From the NCBI GenBank assembly GCA_035296905.1, contig DATHAA010000098.1, forward strand, positions 1-6,463: a DNA stretch of 6,463 bases. Reading direction: 5' to 3'. A program made the translations under genes and the position numbers. Below are positions 1-4,795 of this stretch, in pieces; position 1 is the stretch's first letter, and each line of letters starts with the position of its first letter. Below the pieces are notes generated by a model, which was not told the origin of the DNA, made no database searches, and saw only the letters and a list, made by a program, of their open reading frames with translations. The DNA comes from DATEOR01 sp035296905 (GTDB taxonomy: Bacteria > Actinomycetota > Thermoleophilia > Gaiellales > Gaiellaceae).

Positions 1-368
1 CGGGAGCCCTTTCGTCGCCACAGAGTGACCCGAGGCGGCCAAGGGCCGTCTGGATCAACTGAGGCCGACGAAAGGCCGTCGGCGGCCTCGCGGCAGAGGG
101 ACGCGGGACGGAGCGGGACGCGCGCTCGGCGCTCTGCTGTGGTGCCCACGCCTCGTACCGGCGCGCCCGTGACCTAACGCCCTCGAACTAGCCGACTGCT
201 CGTCCGGGCACGTCCCCGTCCCGTCACGCGGTCTCCCTGCTCAGCGCTGATTCGACGCGGTAGCCGATCGGCGGCCCGATTCGTCCCGGAGAGCGACGCT
301 CCGAGGATCGTGCACATCTACCGGTTGCCCGCGTGAAGCGTTCGCACTTTCCTCCCTTCCCTTGCAGC
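1..368. other. Non-coding stretch downstream of the ADP-ribosylglycohydrolase gene
   Basis: I find no recognisable protein in either strand here. The open stretches present give Arg/Ser/Thr-rich translations typical of G+C-rich non-coding DNA. Two structures are visible. There is an imperfect direct repeat, 32-50 against 61-80, both of the form gaggc...aaggsccgtc. There is also a hairpin with arms at 61-67 (GAGGCCG) and 83-89 (CGGCCTC). No T run follows the hairpin, so I do not call it a terminator. No tRNA-like cloverleaf was seen. Confidence 0.5.
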
Positions 369-1274
369 TCAGCTCCCGCATTCCCAGAGCCGCTGGGCGA
401 GGTCATCCACGTAAGATCGCCCCCGGTCTCCCTCTTCGAGCGCCTCGAGCCACCGTGTCGGGATCGCGCCAAGGCCGTGGCGAGCGCCTGCGATCGCGCC
501 CGCCATCGCCCCGATCGTATCCGTATCGCCCCCGCAGGCGATTGCGAACGTGACCGGCTCCTCGAAGCCCGAGTGCGCCGCCGCGGAGTAGATCGCCGCT
601 GGGACCGACTCGTGACCCGCCGAACTGTTGCCGAGCAACTTCGCCGTCTCGATCGGGGAGATTCTGTCCTCGACGTGTTTCGCCGCCTCCGCGAGTCGCT
701 CCTCGACCTCCCCGCCACGCAAGGCCTCCGTGGGTGCGGCGAGCGGATCACCACCCGTGAGGGCGGCGCCCACGGCCGCCGCCTGTGCCACCGCCGCCTC
801 GATTCCCACGGGATGCGTGTGGGTCAGACGGGCACTCGCCCGCGCCTCGTGCAAGAGCCGCTCGGTGTCGCTCGCGAACATCACGGCGACCGGCGCGATC
901 CGCATCGCAGCCCCGTTGCCGAAGGAACCGCCGGAGGCTCCGAACAGGCGCTCCGCGGCCGCGTCGACCGGCTCGCCCGCCCGCCAGCGCGAGAGGACCT
1001 CGACCGTGCCCGACCCATAGCCACGCTGCGGGTCGTAGGCGTCGAGAAAAGCACTGGCGAGGTGTTCCGGCTCGACGCGGCCGCAGGCCAGCAGCGACTC
1101 CGCGAGCGCGATCATCATCTGGCTGTCGTCGGTGTAGGTTCCGCGCCCGAGCCGCGCCTCGACCATCTCGAGCGGTCGAGGGGCCGTCCCCGCACGACAC
1201 CCCTCGTAGGGCATGCCGAGCGCGTCGCCGACGAACGTTCCCAGCAGGGCTCCGCGTGCCCGTTCGAGCGTCAA
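369..1274 (-). CDS. ADP-ribosylglycohydrolase family protein (DraG/ARH3-like)
   Basis: A 301-residue protein of normal length for the ADP-ribosylglycohydrolase (DraG/ARH) fold, a cytoplasmic all-helical enzyme that uses two Mg ions to remove ADP-ribose from modified proteins or nucleic acids, or to hydrolyse related ADP-ribose compounds. Family marks are in order: RARGALLGTFVGDALG at 5-20, TDD at 48-50 (metal ligands), GNGAAMR at 119-125, THTHP at 151-155, and GGDTDTIGAMAGAIAGA at 248-264, which holds the second metal-binding DxD. The frame is open from end to end. The only reasonable start is TTG at 1274, with a weak AGGA about 8 bases upstream; no in-frame ATG lies nearby. It starts 32 bases after the corrected arsC stop, on the same strand, so it is probably last in that transcript. 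The natural substrate cannot be read from the sequence. Confidence 0.93.
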   Translation of the reverse strand: MTLERARGALLGTFVGDALGMPYEGCRAGTAPRPLEMVEARLGRGTYTDDSQMMIALAESLLACGRVEPEHLASAFLDAYDPQRGYGSGTVEVLSRWRAGEPVDAAAERLFGASGGSFGNGAAMRIAPVAVMFASDTERLLHEARASARLTHTHPVGIEAAVAQAAAVGAALTGGDPLAAPTEALRGGEVEERLAEAAKHVEDRISPIETAKLLGNSSAGHESVPAAIYSAAAHSGFEEPVTFAIACGGDTDTIGAMAGAIAGARHGLGAIPTRWLEALEEGDRGRSYVDDLAQRLWECGS

Positions 1275-1306
1275 CTTCGCAGTCCTAGCCTGTAAGCAAC
1301 TCGGGG

Positions 1307-1712
1307 CTAGCGGTCGCTCGACCCGGAATCGAGTTCGCGGACAAGGTCGGCGACGCGAGCTCGATGTCGTCCCGGACGGCGCGCACGTCTTCGACCGGCT
1401 TGTCCTTCGGGTCGTCCAGATCCCAGTCGATGTACCGCTTGCCGGGAATGTAGGGGCACTCGTCGCCGCAGCCCATCGTCACCACCACGTCGGCACGCTC
1501 GGCCGCCGCTCGGTCGAGCCGTCTGGATCTGCGGCCCTCGAGGTCGATGCCCTTCTCGCCCATGACCTCGACCACCTGCGGGTGCACGCGCTCGGCGGGC
1601 GTCGTCCCCCCCGACTCAGCCTGGTGCCGGCCTTTCGCCGCCTCGGTGAACAGCGCCTCGCTCATCTGGGAGCGGCCCGCGTTGTGCAGGCAGACGAACA
1701 GGACTCGGCCAT
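1307..1712 (-). pseudogene. arsC: Arsenate reductase ArsC (LMW-phosphatase type), broken by two 1-base losses
   Basis: ArsC of the low-molecular-weight tyrosine phosphatase fold reduces arsenate to arsenite using a nucleophilic Cys and a Cys relay. Numbered from the ATG at 1712, the P-loop CLHNAGRS starts at Cys8, followed by TTPAERVHP near 37-45, the further Cys pair in GCGDEC (82 and 86) and the DWDLDDP motif near 96-102 with the catalytic Asp-Pro. The ATG is preceded by a perfect AAGGAGG with a 6-base gap, but it is one base out of frame with VLFVC. One extra base near 1708 (gcc to gccc) gives M-A-R-V-L-F-V-C. A second missing base near 1357 separates VRAVRDDIE from a good family tail, RVADLVRELDSGSSDR, which ends at TAG 1307-1309. 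With both restored the protein is 135 residues, a usual ArsC length. As written it cannot be made whole. The two losses may be sequencing errors. Confidence 0.88.
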
Positions 1713-1816
1713 CTGGCGCCTCCTTGGGGATGGTGGAACCGCCGAGGCCATCCCCGCGGACGAGCTGATAGGCGAAGCCGCCGAGGGAGGCCCCGACGAT
1801 CGGTCCGACGGCGTAG
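1713..1816 (-). pseudogene. C-terminal remnant of an aquaporin (MIP family)
   Basis: Reading the minus strand into arsC, the frame encodes YAVGPIVGASLGGFAYQLVRG. This resembles the last membrane helix of major intrinsic proteins, where a (Y)xVGPxxGA segment precedes a short tail. It sits directly upstream of arsC, where ars operons of several bacteria carry an aquaporin (aqpS type) thought to pass arsenite out of the cell. Everything upstream of this helix is gone: past about 1816 the DNA encodes a SnoaL-like protein on the other strand. The stop of this remnant is unclear because its frame runs into arsC. It pairs with the N-terminal remnant at 2547-2724, on the same strand and in the right order. 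About 30 residues alone make the family call uncertain. Confidence 0.5.
1719..1725 (-). promoter_or_regulatory. Strong ribosome binding site that fixes the arsC start
   Basis: On the minus strand AAGGAGG (1725 to 1719) lies 6 bases before ATG 1712-1710. It is the best Shine-Dalgarno match seen in the window. It argues that the ATG is the true arsC start, even though the arsC frame reaches it only if one base is added just downstream. Confidence 0.75.
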
Positions 1817-2168
1817 TCCGGCGGCTGGTGGAAGCGGTGAACCGGGATGATTTCGGGGCGCTGGACGACATTGCAACCGGCGAGATAGCTTCGGCCGCGC
1901 GAGGGTGGATCGGTCCCTTTCGGGAGTCCTTCCCGGACTTCCACATGGAGGTCGCCGATGTGATCGCCGAAGGCGACAAGGTCGTTGGCCACTTCAAGTG
2001 CTCAGGCACCTACCGAGGCGAGTGGCGCGGGGTCCTGCGACGGGCCGACGCTTCGAGAACGTCGATGAGGTCTACATCTTCCGGGTCGAGGCGGGAAAAC
2101 TCGCCTCCGTTACAGCGATGGTCGAGGATGACCTATCTCGGTTGAGCCAGTTGGGCCTTGCCCCGTAG
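1813..2168 (+). pseudogene. SnoaL-fold (NTF2-like) ester cyclase-type protein, 5'-truncated and frameshifted
   Basis: From about 1813 the plus strand reads VVRRLVEAVNRDDFGALDD, then FPDFHMEVADVIAEGDKVV and GTYRGEWRG. This is the order seen in SnoaL-like polyketide or ester cyclase families of the NTF2-like fold (small cone-shaped barrels that bind a hydrophobic ligand). After GEWRG the frame is lost. One added base in the run at 2032-2035 (tcct to tccct) continues it as VPATGRRFENVDEVYIFRVE...SQLGLAP, ending at TAG 2166-2168, exactly the family pattern. No start codon or ribosome binding site exists at the left end, where roughly ten residues and the start are missing and the aquaporin remnant begins on the other strand. 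It is a separate family member from the intact SnoaL protein at 3653-4078. Substrate unknown; as written it is not expressible. Confidence 0.75.
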
Positions 2169-2202
2169 CGACGAGGACCTCGCCCGCCCCCTTTCACAGC
2201 AG

Positions 2203-2493
2203 TTACGAGCGCGCCTGAGAAAGCGGCTCTGCGCTACAACTGCTTGAAGGCGTAGGCGCACACGCCCTAGCCGCTCGCTTCCTGCGGATGAGCGTGTAAG
2301 ACAGCACAACGGCCGAGACAATCCCCGCGCTCAGCCCAAATCGCGCCCACACGCCTAGCCCACCGAGTAGTCCCGCCAGGAGGGGTAGGCCAGAACATGC
2401 CGTGCAAAAGAGCGTTGCGGCGAGCATGTAGCCGAACGCTGAAAGGCCTTTCACGGCAGTGACGGCAATGCTCTTTGGAGTCAGCGAACCCAC
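2203..2493 (-). CDS. Small hydrophobic membrane protein with a Cys pair, unknown function
   Basis: A 96-residue open frame with a clear membrane pattern. Residues about 15-50 are uncharged and hydrophobic after a single Lys (GLSAFGYMLAATLFCTACSG, then LPLLAGLLGGLGV) and probably form a hairpin of two helices. A last helix near 52-68 ends in the positive stop-transfer RRKR, followed by a Cys- and Ser-containing tail. The layout (Cys-x-x-Cys in the first membrane part, LPLLAGLLGGLG, basic RRKR then Cys) is reminiscent of small mercuric-ion transporters of the MerT/MerF type, but their CC-x-x-P signature is absent. I treat the resemblance as a lead only. The start is GTG 2493; a TGA lies four codons upstream in frame and no Shine-Dalgarno is visible, so a leaderless or damaged start is possible. 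It lies inside the segment that replaces the middle of the aquaporin gene. Confidence 0.5.
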   Translation of the reverse strand: MGSLTPKSIAVTAVKGLSAFGYMLAATLFCTACSGLPLLAGLLGGLGVWARFGLSAGIVSAVVLSYTLIRRKRAARACAPTPSSSCSAEPLSQARS

Positions 2494-2518
2494 CGCGGCG
2501 CATCATACGCGCGCGGCC

Positions 2519-2548
2519 AGCCCCTCACGGGACGTGCCGTGAGGGGCT
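2519..2548. repeat. Perfect 12-bp-stem hairpin at the aquaporin break point
   Basis: Arms at 2519-2530 (AGCCCCTCACGG) and 2537-2548 (CCGTGAGGGGCT) pair without a mismatch around a 6-base loop. The outer edge is within a few bases of where the aquaporin N-terminal frame stops matching its family. No T run follows on either strand. It may be a U-less terminator for minus-strand transcription coming from arsI and the aquaporin, or a structural mark at the end of the inserted segment. The stem itself is seen directly; its role is inference. Confidence 0.7.
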
Positions 2549-2724
2549 ACCGGACCAGGCCGAAGACGGGCGCGATCCCGACGTTGCCGAACACGCCGTC
2601 GTAGGCGGAGTCGGCCACGATGGTCCCCGCTCCGACGAAACCGAACGCGAACGCGGCCAGGCCCTCGGCGAGGCACGACGCGACAGCCTCGGTCGGTAAC
2701 GCGTTAGGAACCGGCTCGGGTCAC
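2547..2724 (-). pseudogene. N-terminal remnant of an aquaporin (MIP family)
   Basis: The minus strand encodes LPTEAVASCLAEGLAAFAFG, then VGAGTIVADSAYDG and FGNVGIAPVFGLV. This is the first membrane helix and following loop of major intrinsic proteins (AE-x-x-G...F-x-G-x-G, then HVG/NVG-I-A-x-x-FGL). It then stops at R-TAG, before the first NPA motif, and the hairpin at 2519-2548 begins. The likely start is GTG 2724-2722, overlapping the arsI stop as GTGA, which implies translational coupling. From that GTG the aquaporin frame is reached only if one C is added near 2706 (ggttcct to ggttccct), giving M-T-R-A-G-S-P-N-A-L. Both NPA pore motifs and helices 2 to 5 are missing. The matching C-terminal end is next to arsC at 1713-1816. 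Confidence 0.68.
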
Positions 2725-2972
2725 GCGCAACACACGTCCGCTGCGCCCTTCGCAGCGCAGCCGCATCCCGTTTCACCGCACCCGCAAGGCTCAGCCTCCG
2801 CAGCCTGAAAGCCTCCGTCGCCTGCTTGCTCCGTGTCGTCGTGGTGCGCGAAGACCTCCCACGGCGTCCCGTCGGCGTCGCGGACCGAGATCTTGCGTAG
2901 CAGCAGGCGTATCGACCTCGTCGAAGGTGGCGAGGCCAGTTTCGAGAAGACGCTGCTTGGCCGAGACGACCT
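2721..2972 (-). pseudogene. arsI: ArsI/CadI-type C-As lyase, C-terminal part only, frameshifted
   Basis: ArsI is a vicinal-oxygen-shield dioxygenase that removes the organic group from trivalent organoarsenicals; CadI is its cadmium-induced relative. The minus strand reads EVVSAKQRLLETGLATFDEVDT, then (one base short, near 2913) the hallmark CCYA Cys pair that binds the substrate, then (a further base short) KISVRDADGTPWEVF, which holds the C-terminal Glu metal ligand (family D-G-x-x-WE). A Cys-rich tail follows, with six Cys in its last 23 residues, ending VCCA and TGA 2723-2721. The first half of the protein, including the N-terminal metal ligand and the LNHLG region, is absent; from about 2960 the DNA encodes a DUF6766-like protein on the other strand. 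Compared with the family, two residues (usually QD) after CCYA are also missing. The gene sits just before the aquaporin, as in ars operons. Confidence 0.75.
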
Positions 2973-3258
2973 CGCTCTGGTCGTGCTCGTCATCTTTCTC
3001 GGTAGCTGGGCCGCCCAGGCAGTGACCGGCTGGTCATCCTTCAACGCCGACCAGATCGATCATCAACAGGCGACTGTGTCGCTCATCGGCTACCTCGCGA
3101 ACCCGGACTTCTGGGTCCGGACGCTTCAGAACTGGCAGTCTGAGTTCCTCGCGCTCGCGGCGACCTCCATCCTGGCCGTCTACCTGAGACAGCGGGGCTC
3201 GACCCAGTCGAAGCCTGTGGGGATGCCTCACCACGTCACGGCGGTGGACGAGGAATAG
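2962..3258 (+). pseudogene. DUF6766-like membrane protein, C-terminal half only
   Basis: The plus strand encodes DDLALVVLVIFLGSWAAQAV, TGWSSFNADQ, VSLIGYLANPDFWVRTLQNWQSEFLALAA and LRQRGSTQSKP before TAG 3256-3258. The signature NWQSEFL...LRQRGS-x-(E/Q)SKP, with one hydrophobic helix on each side, matches the DUF6766 membrane proteins common in actinobacteria. Members usually carry two such helix pairs; the piece here is about 100 residues and looks like the second pair. The open frame extends left to 2833, but that part is antisense to arsI and is not protein-like for this family. No start codon, ribosome binding site or first half is present. The function of the family is unknown. The join with arsI lies at about 2960-2975. 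Confidence 0.72.
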
Positions 3259-3278
3259 CCGCGCTGACCCAAACTCGC

Positions 3279-3380
3279 AGAGTCCCAGATCTCGCTAACT
3301 CGGACGTTTCCGTCTGACAGGAAGCACACGTGGTAGTCCAGGCCGTCTGGCGGCCACTCCCCTTCCTCAAGACGGCGAAT
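3279..3380 (-). pseudogene. First half of a small ABM-like protein, inverted
   Basis: The minus strand encodes RRLEEGEWPPDGLDYHVCF then LSDGNVRVSEIWDS. I recognise this as the front half of a small actinobacterial family resembling antibiotic biosynthesis monooxygenase-like ferredoxin-fold proteins (PPDGL-x-x-H-x-x-F...D-x-WDS). It is cut immediately after WDS, and the back half is found next to it on the plus strand at 3386-3501. The first 20 to 25 residues and the start codon are absent; an in-frame TAG lies just upstream of RRLEE. The family name is from memory and uncertain; the link between the two halves is stronger than the name. Confidence 0.6.
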
Positions 3381-3390
3381 CGACTACTCT
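3279..3390. repeat. 112-bp inverted segment bounded by AGAGT/ACTCT
   Basis: The left boundary is AGAGT (3279-3283) and the right boundary is ACTCT (3386-3390), a 5-bp inverted repeat. In the first half of the ABM-like gene (minus strand) the bases read gAC-TCT, coding D-S; in the second half (plus strand) they read tAC-TCT in the same codon phase. Flipping the segment back joins EIWDS to QEQMNAF in frame with no base added or lost. This is read directly from the sequence. Whether the inversion is in the genome or in the assembly cannot be told here. Confidence 0.65.
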
Positions 3391-3501
3391 CAGGAGCAGA
3401 TGAACGCCTTCGCGGAGCGCCTCATGCCGCTGCTGGAGGAGATCGGGATAGACCCAGGCGAGCCGGAGTTCTTGGAGATTCACAACACCGTCAGGCGCTA
3501 G
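3386..3501 (+). pseudogene. Second half of the same ABM-like protein
   Basis: The plus strand encodes SQEQMNAFAERLMPLL, EEIGIDPGEPEF and LEIHNTVRR before TAG 3499-3501. This continues the family pattern ...WDS-x-x-x-x-x-AF-x-x-RLMP...GI...P-E-x-x-x-(V/I)HN. The internal ATG at 3400 has AGGAG only 3 bases upstream, so a 33-residue independent peptide is possible but unlikely. Joined to the inverted first half, it would complete a protein of roughly 70 residues that still lacks its N-terminal strand. Confidence 0.6.
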
Positions 3502-3533
3502 GCCCGCGAAGACCAGGCTCCCCGCCCGAACAA

Positions 3534-3581
3534 GCCGAAAGGGTCCGGAGCCCTTCACCTGCCCTCCCTACTGTTGTCAGG
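3534..3581 (+). repeat. 48-bp repeat, left copy
   Basis: It begins GCCGAAAGGGTCCGGAG and ends GTTGTCAGG. By hand alignment, 43 of 48 bases match the reverse complement of 4665-4712 with no gap. Four of the five differences are C/T changes. They fall in all three codon positions, so the conservation is not protein-driven. The copy can form a small AAGGG...CCCTT stem (3538-3542 with 3550-3554 approximately). It starts about 33 bases after the ABM-like stop codon. Confidence 0.8.
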
Positions 3582-3636
3582 AAGAAGCGAGAAGCGCCTC
3601 CATTCCTGGCTCGTCATCGAGGAGACAGACGCGAGC

Positions 3637-3649
3637 GCGCCTTCGGCGC
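3637..3649 (-). terminator. Weak hairpin just after the SnoaL stop
   Basis: GCGCC (3637-3641) and GGCGC (3645-3649) pair around a 3-base loop, four bases beyond the SnoaL stop codon at 3653-3655. The position fits a terminator for the cupin-SnoaL transcript, but there is no T run and the stem is only 5 bp. Confidence 0.35.
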
Positions 3650-3652
3650 TGC

Positions 3653-4078
3653 CTAGAGCAACCCAACCTGGCGAAGGATCGCCACCGAGTCCGAGTAGAC
3701 GTCCTTGCGCTTGATTCTCCCGTCCACGAAGGGAATGACGTCGACCCCCTCCCACTCGATGCGAGCGCCCGAGGGCTCGGCGACGATGTCGCCCCGACTC
3801 AGCGGCTTCTCGTGCGTCGCCCTCGCCGTCCATTCCTGGACTACCAGGCCCTCGCGCACATAGAGGCGCCGCGTCTCGAAGGCGATGTCGGGCCACGACT
3901 CGAAGATGCGAGCGATGTGCTCGAGCGCCTTCGCGCCTTCGGCTCGCTCGCCCGCGGTGTGGTTCTCAAAGACCATGTCGGGCGTGTGCATCGAACCGAT
4001 GCGCTCGACGTCGTGAGCGTTCCACGCCTCGTTGTAGGCGGCGATGATCTCGTGGAGCTGCTCCGTCGAGACGGTCAT
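3653..4078 (-). CDS. SnoaL-like (NTF2-fold) protein, intact
   Basis: A 141-residue protein of normal length for the SnoaL-like ester cyclase/NTF2-like group. Family features are in order: helix-rich start EQLHEIIAAYNEAWNAHDVE (6-25), HTPDMVFENH (31-40), F-x-SWPDIAFE near 59-68, EGLVVQEWTARATHEKPL near 76-93, a conserved GVDVIPFVDGRI near 111-122, and a final DSVAILRQVGLL. Such proteins form small cone-shaped barrels that bind or isomerise hydrophobic ligands; the substrate is not evident. I chose ATG 4078 rather than GTG 4084 because it overlaps the cupin stop as ATGA and has GGAG five bases upstream, inside the cupin reading frame. It is thus very likely co-translated with the cupin. The frame is undamaged, unlike the other SnoaL-type gene at 1813-2168. 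Confidence 0.85.
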   Translation of the reverse strand: MTVSTEQLHEIIAAYNEAWNAHDVERIGSMHTPDMVFENHTAGERAEGAKALEHIARIFESWPDIAFETRRLYVREGLVVQEWTARATHEKPLSRGDIVAEPSGARIEWEGVDVIPFVDGRIKRKDVYSDSVAILRQVGLL

Positions 4079-4428
4079 GCCCACTCCATCGGCTCGTACC
4101 CGCTCGAGCGGGGTGCGGAGACGATTAAGACGGTTGCGATCTCCTCGCCGTCGTTGCGCACCGTCCGCCGATGCTCGGGGTCGAGCCGGGCGAAAGTTCC
4201 CGCCGTTGTAGGCCGGTCTTCCCCATCAATCACCAGCGTCGGTGTGCCGCTCACGGCGTAGAAGACCTCCTCCTGGTCGCGGCCGGCCTCATCGTGCTCG
4301 GGGATCTGCTCGCCGGGTGGGATGTCGACGAGGTTCATGCCGAACGAGCCCAGGCCGAGCGTCCGACGCACGAGCCTCCAGGGGCCGCTCGTCTCGCAGT
4401 CGTCGCGGTGGGTGAGATCGAAGCTCAT
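4075..4428 (-). CDS. Small single-domain cupin protein
   Basis: A 117-residue single cupin (double-stranded beta-helix) protein. Motif 1 is visible as GEQIPEHDEAGRDQEEVFYA (39-58), with His45 and the Glu residues at 53-54. Motif 2 is GTFARLDPEHRRTVRN (77-92), with His86. One expected metal-binding His of motif 1 (second His of HxH) is replaced by Glu47, as in several small cupins that have altered or weak metal sites. The front segment GPWRLVRRTLGLGSFGMNLV precedes the barrel. Function could be a small-molecule dioxygenase, isomerase or binding protein; nothing here settles it. ATG 4428 has a good AAAGGAG upstream. Its TGA overlaps the SnoaL ATG by four bases (ATGA). This is the first gene of a two-gene unit flanked by the 48-bp inverted repeat. 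Confidence 0.9.
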   Translation of the reverse strand: MSFDLTHRDDCETSGPWRLVRRTLGLGSFGMNLVDIPPGEQIPEHDEAGRDQEEVFYAVSGTPTLVIDGEDRPTTAGTFARLDPEHRRTVRNDGEEIATVLIVSAPRSSGYEPMEWA

Positions 4429-4432
4429 CGCT

Positions 4433-4439
4433 CTCCTTT
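4433..4439 (-). promoter_or_regulatory. Ribosome binding site of the cupin gene
   Basis: AAAGGAG on the minus strand ends 4 bases before ATG 4428. It supports the chosen start and marks the cupin as the leading gene of the pair. Confidence 0.7.
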
Positions 4440-4510
4440 CTTATCGGTCGGGACGGGCAGGTCTCGGGCACGGCAAGGCACCAGCCGCGTTATCGCACAC
4501 CCGCCACGGG

Positions 4511-4530
4511 CGAGCGGACGAAGCCGCTCG
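4511..4530 (+). terminator. Hairpin followed by a short T run
   Basis: CGAGCGG (4511-4517) and CCGCTCG (4524-4530) pair perfectly around a 6-base loop and are followed by TTT. On the plus strand this looks like a weak intrinsic terminator, but no plus-strand gene ends just before it. It could equally be a structure in the 5' leader of the cupin transcript on the minus strand. Confidence 0.35.
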
Positions 4531-4664
4531 TTTCCGGCTTTGTAGTTGTCGAGCTTGTTTCTTAGCAAGGAGGAAGCCGTTTCTACGCAGCGCAGGGGGC
4601 GGGTGACGAACCGCCTCGACCTTGCGACCTGAAAGCCCTGCTGCCTTAGCCCGAGAATGGCTCC

Positions 4665-4712
4665 CCTGACAACGGTGGGGAAGGCAAGTGAAGGTCTCCG
4701 GACCCTTTCGGC
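4665..4712 (-). repeat. 48-bp repeat, right copy (inverted)
   Basis: On the minus strand it begins GCCGAAAGGGTCCGGAG at 4712 and ends GTTGTCAGG at 4665, matching 3534-3581 at 43 of 48 positions without gaps (hand count). The two copies face each other and enclose 1,083 bp containing only the SnoaL and cupin genes. I found no target-site duplication and no transposase, so a mobile-element end is only one possible reading. Confidence 0.8.
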
Positions 4713-4732
4713 CCGTTAGTGTCTCGACCGGC

Positions 4733-4748
4733 CCTGCTGCTGAGCAGG
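4733..4748. repeat. 6-bp hairpin with tetraloop
   Basis: CCTGCT (4733-4738) and AGCAGG (4743-4748) pair around GCTG. A T5 run follows only about 22 bases later, so a terminator role is doubtful. Confidence 0.35.
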
Positions 4749-4795
4749 CGACCCGCTAGCAGACGACACTTTTTCTCGAGGCTTCCGGCGCACGC

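Larger units (their letters stand above)
4429..4795. other. Intergenic region between the cupin and the LamG-like fragment
   Basis: No protein-like frame was found on either strand. The region should hold the minus-strand promoter of the cupin-SnoaL pair, but I cannot point to convincing -10 and -35 boxes. It contains three structures listed separately: the hairpin at 4511-4530, the right copy of the 48-bp repeat at 4665-4712, and a hairpin at 4733-4748. A run of five T lies at 4770-4774. Confidence 0.5.

Noticed and set aside
333..1295. Long plus-strand open frame opposite the ADP-ribosylglycohydrolase gene
   Set aside because: It is Arg-rich with no family features, and the opposite strand carries every conserved motif of a known enzyme.
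1213..1812. Leftward extension of the plus-strand SnoaL frame
   Set aside because: This part is antisense to arsC and the aquaporin remnant and is not protein-like; only the part after about 1813 matches SnoaL proteins.
3534..4712. Transposon with target-site duplication around the 48-bp repeats
   Set aside because: The bases outside the two copies do not match each other and no transposase or integrase is present; kept only as a repeat.
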